Shown here in pieces: positions 58,614-64,000 of a DNA stretch of 64,000 bases. Under the pieces are notes generated by a model. It searched no databases, was not told the DNA's origin, and worked only from the letters and a program-made list of their open reading frames with translations. How positions within the stretch are numbered: the stretch's first letter is position 1; every line of letters starts with the position of its first letter. Origin of the DNA: RGIG5612 sp050944475 (lineage in GTDB: Bacteria; Bacillota; Clostridia; Lachnospirales; Lachnospiraceae); the NCBI GenBank assembly GCA_050944475.1, contig JBMNRD010000003.1:62001-126000 (forward strand), in the 5' to 3' direction. Both the position numbers and the translations under genes were made by a program.

Positions 58614-59693
58614 TTAGTTATTATATTTATCCAGAAACTTAAGAACATATCCGTTTAATTCAAGCAAAGTTTCCGAAGGATTGCGTTTATTAAGTCCCCT
58701 ATCAATCAAGTTGGTAATTATCGGTGACACCAGAGACATATCCGTCAGTCCTATATGACCTGCTCCCTCTATATGCTCATTAACATACATGGGATTTTCG
58801 CTTTTAATCAACCTTGTGTTCATGTCATAAATTGTTGTCTCATCTATCCTCGGAAACAGAGAATCCGAATATATATGCAAGACCGGCAAAGGATATTCCT
58901 CGTCTGTAAAAACATATTTATCTCCATCGATTCCTATAATATCCGCAGCAAACGGCGACTCCAAGATTATCAGGGCTTTGATATCCTTATTTCTTTGTCT
59001 GCCGACAGCTAAAGCTGCCGTGCCGCCAAGTGAATGTCCTGACAAAACCACACGTTTTGCATCGATAAACTGCTCATAAGTATTGTCTGCATTTGAATCA
59101 AAAATTTTATCAAGAACCAAATCAATATCATCAATTCTAATTTGCGTCCACCCCCTCAACGATTCCAAAGTGCCTTCCAAATCCTCGGTTCCTTTTGAGC
59201 TCATAGTAGCCTTAATAAAATCAAAATCTACCATAATGCTTTTACCGTTTGACATTTTGCTTTTAAACGAGTGGTGAGGATGGCTTAAGCTCATAACAAT
59301 GTATCCCCGGGATGCCAATTCTAAAAACAGTGTTTGGTTTGAATCGGATACTCCGAACGAACCGTGAGAAAAAACAAGCAAAGGATGTTTTTTTGATTGC
59401 ATATTTTCCGGATACCAGACTTTGACCGGGATTTCTCTTTCATTACCGTCAGTCAACATTTCGGCAATGTCCGATTCATACCTGTAATATACCGTATCGG
59501 TAAGAACTTTGTTTTCCCCGGTCGGTTCAGGCGACGGGGTTAACGGCACTACGTATCGAAAGCCCGTAAAAAGCACCAACGCCAGCATAACCAGCACCAA
59601 ACCGGCCTTCTTCCATCTTTTTATTTTTCTTTGAAAAATTATGACGACTAATAAAATGATTGATAATATAAAACTCAAAAATCGAATGCTCAC
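58614..59693 (-). CDS. Membrane-anchored alpha/beta hydrolase (PAF-acetylhydrolase-like)
   Basis: 359 residues from a GTG start at 59691-59693 (AGAGG 13 nt upstream, so the start is uncertain). Two N-terminal membrane helices (1-50) are followed by an extracytoplasmic hydrolase domain: VKVWYPENMQSKKHPLLVFS, SHGSFGVSDSNQTLFLELAS, nucleophile elbow GHSLGGTAALA, and a late His in GAGHIGLTDMSL, together giving Ser and His of the triad. It resembles the platelet-activating factor acetylhydrolase/dienelactone hydrolase group. Substrate unknown; perhaps lipid or ester degradation at the cell surface. Confidence 0.82.
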   Translation of the reverse strand: MSIRFLSFILSIILLVVIIFQRKIKRWKKAGLVLVMLALVLFTGFRYVVPLTPSPEPTGENKVLTDTVYYRYESDIAEMLTDGNEREIPVKVWYPENMQSKKHPLLVFSHGSFGVSDSNQTLFLELASRGYIVMSLSHPHHSFKSKMSNGKSIMVDFDFIKATMSSKGTEDLEGTLESLRGWTQIRIDDIDLVLDKIFDSNADNTYEQFIDAKRVVLSGHSLGGTAALAVGRQRNKDIKALIILESPFAADIIGIDGDKYVFTDEEYPLPVLHIYSDSLFPRIDETTIYDMNTRLIKSENPMYVNEHIEGAGHIGLTDMSLVSPIITNLIDRGLNKRNPSETLLELNGYVLKFLDKYNN

Positions 59694-60077
59694 GGTGTTA
59701 ATAAACCTCTTAAAAATTTATCTTGTTTTCGGATTTGAAATATATTTTAAGAATATCACAGAATTGTTATTTCAATGTTAAGTTTATATAAAATCTGTTT
59801 GTTTGCCCGCACTCTATTGCGGCATTCTATTGCGGACGTGATAACGCAAGTTATTTTATACTGCAAGATCTCTTTCGCTGCTTTGCCGAAACGGATACGA
59901 GTCACGCAGGTGGTCGCCGCGAGAACCGGATGACCGGTGATCATGAAAACAGACGAGAAGCATAGCCGACGGATAATGCCGGCTATGCTTCTTTCAGTCA
60001 AATTGAGATTCCGGACAGCGTATTACCGCCCGTTTTTTCATCGTATGCTGCGGCGGATGCTGCGGCGTAAACCCGTA
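59694..60077. other. Gene-free stretch with one strong hairpin
   Basis: 384 nt. A 12-bp stem (59956-59967 with 59981-59992) lies 86 nt past the degV stop and is likely its terminator; the minus-strand tail is only partly T-rich. The rest is AT-rich near 59760 and GC-rich near 59900-59940. A minus-strand frame of ~80 codons here lacks a ribosome site and family match, so I do not call it. Confidence 0.5.
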
Positions 60078-60971
60078 TCAAGCTCCCGCGACATATCCTT
60101 TCATATTCCTGGGCTTGCCGAAATAAAAGGCTGCCATCAGGCCGGGACCGCAGTTAGCGCCTATAATTGTACCGATGTAAGTATAAAAAACATCCTTGAA
60201 ACCTAAATCGGTTTTAAGCGCTTCGCCGAACTCCTCCGCCTGCTCGGGAATATCGGAATGACAGACGTAAAGCGTCTGCTTCATCGCATCGACAACGGTG
60301 TTTCCGATAATTTCATGAATACGTGAAATGGTCTTTTTAAGACCGTGAACCCGCTCCTGAACAATAAGATGCCCTTCCGCGTCGAGGTTGAGTATAGGAC
60401 ATATCTTAAGCGCCGTGCCGATTGCAGCACTGGCCCGACTGCATCGACCGCTTCTCCTTAAGTATAACAGCTCGTCAGTCGTATACCAGGTATTCACGTT
60501 TATTTTGTTTTTCTCAAGCCATTCCACACATTCCAAAACTGTCTGCCCCCGATCGCGCATTCTCGCCGCTTCCAACGCCAGCATACCGTAGCCGGTAGAG
60601 CAAAGAGTGGAGTCGATAACGTACACCGGAGGGTACCCGCCCTCCTCACGGAGCTCCTTGCTGGCTTTAACACCGCTCTGCCAGGTGCCGGAAACGCCGC
60701 TGCCCAGGCTGATATGTACGATCGGCAACTTCATTTCATCGAGCAGCGGCCGCCAAAATTCAAGGAATGCATAACTGTTGAGCTGGCTGGTTTTCGGAAC
60801 AGCTCCTGCGCGCATGCGCTGATAAAAACTGTGATAGTCATCGCTGTTCATGGTGTCTGTGAAGATCTCTCCGCCTGCCTCATAGCTGAACGCAATCGGG
60901 TAAATGTTATTTTCACTAAGTAGACTTAAAGGCAGATCGCATCCCGAATCAGTTGTAACAATAAAACTCAT
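60078..60971 (-). CDS. DegV family fatty-acid-binding protein
   Basis: 297 residues, full length. TTDSGCDLPLSLL at the start, SQLNSYAFLEFW, HISLGSGVSGTWQSG (binding-loop Ser/Thr), VYVIDSTLCSTGYGMLALEA, and a C-terminal ATP-cone-like fold ending GTIIGANCGPGLMAAFYFG, the usual DegV signature. Homologues bind fatty acids in a deep pocket and can act as FakB partners of the fatty-acid kinase FakA; no fakA is in the window. ATG 60969-60971 has AAGGAGG 7 nt upstream. Confidence 0.92.
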   Translation of the reverse strand: MSFIVTTDSGCDLPLSLLSENNIYPIAFSYEAGGEIFTDTMNSDDYHSFYQRMRAGAVPKTSQLNSYAFLEFWRPLLDEMKLPIVHISLGSGVSGTWQSGVKASKELREEGGYPPVYVIDSTLCSTGYGMLALEAARMRDRGQTVLECVEWLEKNKINVNTWYTTDELLYLRRSGRCSRASAAIGTALKICPILNLDAEGHLIVQERVHGLKKTISRIHEIIGNTVVDAMKQTLYVCHSDIPEQAEEFGEALKTDLGFKDVFYTYIGTIIGANCGPGLMAAFYFGKPRNMKGYVAGA

Positions 60972-61009
60972 CTTAATCGCCTCCTTTATTGCATTGGCAA
61001 GTATTGTTT

Positions 61010-61369
61010 CTATTCACTGATACCCAAAGCAGCCTTCCACTCGGTCTCTTTGAATCCCGCCAGAACAAAATCGTCATCTACGAGAATCGGGCGCTTAACC
61101 AGCATTCCGTCAGCTGCCAGAAGCCTGAGCATCTCATCCTCGCTCATTTCCGAAAGCTTATCCTTCAACTTAAGGTCCCTATAAAGCATACCGCTTGTGT
61201 TAAAGAACTTACGCAGCGGCAGTCCGCTTTTCTTGTGCCAGTCCTTCAATTCATAAACCGTCGGATTGTTTGCTTTTATGTGCCTTTCCTCGAAAGCGAC
61301 ATTATTTGCTTCCAGCAGTTTCTTGGCCCTTTGACAGGTGCCGCAATTTGGGTAACATACAAATAACAT
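61010..61369 (-). CDS. ArsC/Spx family thioredoxin-fold protein
   Basis: 119 residues from ATG 61367-61369 (GAGGAG 7 nt upstream; a longer frame has no ribosome site). Thioredoxin-like start LFVCYPNCGTCQRAKKLL with CXXC at 10-13, then LPLRKFFNTSGMLYRDL, and near the end GMLVKRPILV with the basic residues of the family. The pattern fits the Spx/YffB/arsenate-reductase-like group. Arsenate reduction is not implied: there is no ars operon. Its stop lies 38 nt before degV on the same strand, so it follows degV upstream order and may be cotranscribed. Confidence 0.87.
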   Translation of the reverse strand: MLFVCYPNCGTCQRAKKLLEANNVAFEERHIKANNPTVYELKDWHKKSGLPLRKFFNTSGMLYRDLKLKDKLSEMSEDEMLRLLAADGMLVKRPILVDDDFVLAGFKETEWKAALGISE

Positions 61370-61617
61370 ATGATTTCTCCTCACGCGTTTTAAATTCTTC
61401 GTATGCATCCCCGCAAAACCGCATACCGGAAAATCTGAAAGATACGATATATACGCCTTCCGGAGCGGTGAAAGGGGTACGGTATCCAATGATGAAAAAC
61501 GTTAGGTCTCACTAATCATTATGCATATAGCCCAAAAAACCGACCTTGTGAGCGCCATCCTTTGTTTGTTATTATATATCACGTTTTGTCTTTTTGACAA
61601 GATAAAACAAAATAAAA
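61370..61617. other. Gene-free spacer between the TRAP operon and the ArsC-like gene
   Basis: 248 nt. No gene, palindromic operator or strong promoter could be supported. It contains AT-rich DNA near 61560-61620 and is bounded by the TRAP operon terminator on the right. Confidence 0.5.
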
Positions 61618-61653
61618 AAGGACTGTCACTCCTTCAAAGTAGTGACAGTCCTT
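61618..61653 (-). terminator. Intrinsic terminator of the TRAP operon
   Basis: A perfect 13-bp stem (61618-61630 with 61641-61653), loop 10 nt, followed on the minus strand by CTTTTTTATTTTG. It lies 27 nt past the dctQ stop. Confidence 0.92.
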
Positions 61654-61680
61654 AATAGAAATTAAAAATAATTGTATGCT

Positions 61681-62202
61681 TTAGACCCAGGTACTCTCCA
61701 GCGATTTATATGCCTCATCATTTTTTGTTGCATAGATTGCATAAATTGCCTCGTAAATAAGCACAAGCGTAAACACGACCATACAGACAAAATAAGCGTA
61801 AGCAAATATATAATATGGAAGCTCTATAATCATGGAGCTGTCTCCCGCCATAAATGTCTTCCGTCCGTATTTGAATAGGGACCAGGCCAGAATCGCCGAC
61901 ATTGCCGCACATATCAGATCTCCAAAAGCAACCATAAGCAGTTTTGGTATTCTATAAAATTTTCTTATCAGAACAAGAATTTTAATATGTCCTCTCTGAA
62001 TCTGAGTATAAACGATTCCTGTCATAACAATGGCCAGCAATCCAAGTTCAATAAACTCATTGCTTCCTACTATCGGCTTCTTCAAGAGCACCCTCATCAA
62101 CACATCAACAACAGTCCATAGCATTGATGCTGCTATAACAATCATTCCTATATAGCAAATGAAATTGCCGACTTTATTAATAATGTTCCATATTTTGTTC
62201 AT
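61681..62202 (-). CDS. dctQ: TRAP transporter small permease (DctQ)
   Basis: 173 residues, four membrane helices. Features: MLWTVVDVLMRVLLKKPIVG, SNEFIELGLLAIVMTGIVYT, then two further helices with a basic loop, the usual DctQ plan. It joins DctM to form the membrane unit of a TRAP transporter, which imports carboxylates using a sodium gradient and a binding protein. Last gene of the operon, 43 nt after dctP. ATG 62200-62202 has AAGGGG 7 nt upstream. Confidence 0.9.
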   Translation of the reverse strand: MNKIWNIINKVGNFICYIGMIVIAASMLWTVVDVLMRVLLKKPIVGSNEFIELGLLAIVMTGIVYTQIQRGHIKILVLIRKFYRIPKLLMVAFGDLICAAMSAILAWSLFKYGRKTFMAGDSSMIIELPYYIFAYAYFVCMVVFTLVLIYEAIYAIYATKNDEAYKSLESTWV

Positions 62203-62245
62203 GTTTAATCCCCTTCAATGTAACAGAAAAGTCACTTTATGCGGA

Positions 62246-63334
62246 TCACGGATTCCATTCAGCATAATCTCCGGCATACTCGGCAAGCAGCTCAACAGCT
62301 CTGTCATAGTAAGCCTGCGCGTCAATATCGGCCGTTGTATTTTTTTCGATCCACTGCTTTGCCGTAGCTTCATTGGCTGCTTCCATTGCCGCAAGAAGCT
62401 CATCATTTACTTCAACGATTTCTACTCCGTGATCAACTGACAACTGTTTGTTTTCAAGTGTTGACAGCGAGAAGCATTCTGCAACTGCGAATCCAAGCTC
62501 TTCGTATGTTTCATCGAATAACGCTTTAAGATCATCCGGAAGCTGATCCCATCTGTCACTATTCATAATGATAAAAGAGATCGGACATCCAAGATTGATA
62601 TCGAGCATATAGCATGGATTAAGTTCATAGATTTTGAATGCATTAATCGCGTTCCAGTCGTTGCAGACGGCATCACATACGTTCTTTGAAAGGTTTTCAA
62701 AGCTGTCTGTGATTGCAAATGAAACAGGTGCCGCACCCATATTCTGAAGCCACATAATTTGCGGTGTGATGGATGAGCGGATCTGAAGGCCTTTGAAATC
62801 TGCAGGCACTGCAACCTTTTTGTTTGAAGAGATCGGTGTGGCCGCATTTGCATGTACTGTAAGAACATGTACCGTTTTGAGTTCATCCGAGAAACAGGTG
62901 AATTCTTTATAGAGTTCCTGCGCAACCTTCGTTACCTGCATTCCGTTTTCAACGCCTATATAAGGAATATTCAAAACTTCTGCATATGTGAAACGTCCGC
63001 CTGCATGACCGGTTGAAAACCATGTCATATCAAGGCCTCCTGTTTCAACAAGCCCCAGAACCTCCGGAGGCGCGCCAAGCACACTGCCATACTGAATCGA
63101 AATATCGATTCTTCCGTTTGATTTATCCTTTAATCCCGCTGCCCACTCATCAATCTTGCCTCTGTATGTCGTCTCAACTTCAGGAATACCCATAACAAAT
63201 GAGTACACCTTGTCATCTCCTCCGGCTGCTTTGGTGGAGCTTTCCTCCGGTTTGCCACCATCTGGTTTGCCACCGCAAGCGCTAAGTCCTGCGATCATTA
63301 TGACTGCTAGAATCAATGCTAATAATTTTTTCAT
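62246..63334 (-). CDS. dctP: TRAP transporter substrate-binding lipoprotein (DctP)
   Basis: 362 residues. Lipobox LSAC (Cys20), so the receptor is anchored to the membrane as usual in Gram-positive bacteria. Mature part has the DctP fold: EWAAGLKDKSNGRIDISIQY, VETGGLDMTWFSTGH, VAVPADFKGLQIRSSITPQI, and the family Arg (LQIRSS) that usually binds the ligand carboxylate. The exact ligand is unknown. ATG 63332-63334 has AAGGAG 7 nt upstream. It lies between dctM and dctQ on one strand. Confidence 0.92.
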   Translation of the reverse strand: MKKLLALILAVIMIAGLSACGGKPDGGKPEESSTKAAGGDDKVYSFVMGIPEVETTYRGKIDEWAAGLKDKSNGRIDISIQYGSVLGAPPEVLGLVETGGLDMTWFSTGHAGGRFTYAEVLNIPYIGVENGMQVTKVAQELYKEFTCFSDELKTVHVLTVHANAATPISSNKKVAVPADFKGLQIRSSITPQIMWLQNMGAAPVSFAITDSFENLSKNVCDAVCNDWNAINAFKIYELNPCYMLDINLGCPISFIIMNSDRWDQLPDDLKALFDETYEELGFAVAECFSLSTLENKQLSVDHGVEIVEVNDELLAAMEAANEATAKQWIEKNTTADIDAQAYYDRAVELLAEYAGDYAEWNP

Positions 63335-63547
63335 ACTAAATTCTCCTTTTCTTTGTACTTCAGTATTATTTTAAAGGTTTGTATATTACCTTTTCATGCT
63401 GTTTTGTTCTGAATTAACCCATTAGCAGGCTTTTCCTTTTTGCGGTTCTACCAAAAATCTTTTGCGTCTCATTTCTTCATATCTTAGTTAACAGAGTTCT
63501 TGCTATCTTTTTCGATTTGATGACAGCTGCCCTGCTTTTTAATTTAT

Positions 63548-64000
63548 TTATCCGCCATAAATCAGATTGGGCAGCCATGTAACTACACCGGGAACGAATG
63601 CCATTCCTATCATTACAATGAGATAAACTAAAATATTCGGAACGATTCCCTTAAATATAGTTGCCAAAGGCACGTCCTTCATAACACCTGCAGCAACATA
63701 ACAACTCATTCCGATCGGCGGCGTTATCGAGCCGAGATTTGCGACGCAAACCATCATGCAGCCAAACCATACCGGGTCATATCCAAGAGTTTTAACTATC
63801 GGAAGGAATATCGGTGTTGAAAGAATCACCAATGCCGCCCCATCAATAAAACATCCGAGAATTGCATAAATAATAACGATGATTATCATTATCACAACCG
63901 CCGGCAGTGCCAAGCCTTCCACCCAGGCCGCGAGATTTTCCGCAACCCTTGTTATTGACAGGAAGTAACCGAACATGTTTGCTCCAACTATAATGAGAAG
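63548..64000 (-). CDS. dctM: TRAP transporter large permease (DctM), 5' part outside the window
   Basis: The frame is open to the right edge; 150 residues of the C-terminal third are visible. Features: LLIIVGANMFGYFLS, IIVIIYAILGCFIDGAALVI, STPIFLPIVKTLGYDPVWFG, LGSITPPIGMSCYVAAGV, typical of DctM/TRAP fused or large permeases. The ion- and substrate-pathway helices and start lie beyond 64000. A 213-nt gap without a terminator or recognised promoter separates it from dctP. It is upstream of dctP and dctQ, so the transcription order is M-P-Q, unlike the usual P-Q-M. Confidence 0.92.
   Translation of the reverse strand, partial: LLIIVGANMFGYFLSITRVAENLAAWVEGLALPAVVIMIIIVIIYAILGCFIDGAALVILSTPIFLPIVKTLGYDPVWFGCMMVCVANLGSITPPIGMSCYVAAGVMKDVPLATIFKGIVPNILVYLIVMIGMAFVPGVVTWLPNLIYGG

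Noticed and set aside
59756..60001. Possible small gene with TTCVTRIRF, recalling PTS EIIB
   Set aside because: No ribosome site, no further EIIB sequence, and it spans a terminator hairpin.
61010..61369. Arsenate reductase gene
   Set aside because: Only the general ArsC/Spx fold is shown; no arsR, arsB or acr3 nearby.

Overview
The window reads as a chromosomal segment of an anaerobic, low-to-moderate GC Gram-positive Clostridia, probably Lachnospiraceae-like; this is inference from gene content only. The grounds are a Firmicutes-type rpoB/rpoC pair, FMN and lysine riboswitches, energy-coupling-factor (ECF) S components, lysine synthesis through diaminopimelate dehydrogenase, a PdaA-like peptidoglycan deacetylase, many small lipoproteins, strong AGGAGG-type ribosome sites, and oxygen-sensitive redox enzymes (tungsten AOR, clostridial enoate-reductase-like flavoenzyme, bacterial ferredoxin). 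I see no tRNA, rRNA, CRISPR array or intact mobile element.

Layout. 1-2.3 kb: tail of an SDR gene, then a minus-strand riboflavin-uptake unit (FMN riboswitch, terminator, ribU, GNAT-like gene). 2.3-10.2 kb: rpoC and rpoB with a long leader and promoter, not next to ribosomal protein genes. 10.3-13.1 kb: an operon with DUF3842, a vitamin ECF S component, a ketopantoate-reductase-like gene and an MmcQ/YjbR-methyltransferase fusion. 13.2-18.6 kb: a redox operon, OYE-like flavoenzyme, SDR, aldehyde ferredoxin oxidoreductase, ferredoxin. 18.6-25.2 kb: beta-phosphoglucomutase, GH3 glycosidase, MATE exporter, ceramidase-like protein, Pcm. 25.4-30.4 kb: sugar-type ABC importer. 30.5-33 kb: a GT4 glycosyltransferase coupled to a flippase-like membrane protein. 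33-37.8 kb: lysine riboswitch followed by dapA, dapB, ddh, lysA.

37.9-49.7 kb is the most unusual part: a lipoprotein-rich accessory stretch built by tandem duplication (families of 3, 2 and 2 copies), with decayed relatives (an internally deleted lipoprotein pseudogene, a frameshifted DUF1508 gene, a plasmid RepA-like remnant) and a BlaI/M56 regulatory pair whose operators overlap its own promoter. The 2-copy family at 44.4-45.7 kb carries an upstream inverted repeat whose stem differs between copies by compensatory changes.

49.8-55 kb: GNAT/DUF2156 pair with an unlisted 40-codon membrane peptide, a GPH-type transporter, TetR regulator and SDR. 55.2-58.5 kb: polyphosphate operon (small protein, ppx, ppk). 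58.6-64 kb: alpha/beta hydrolase, DegV protein, ArsC/Spx-like protein and a TRAP transporter (order M-P-Q, cut by the window end).
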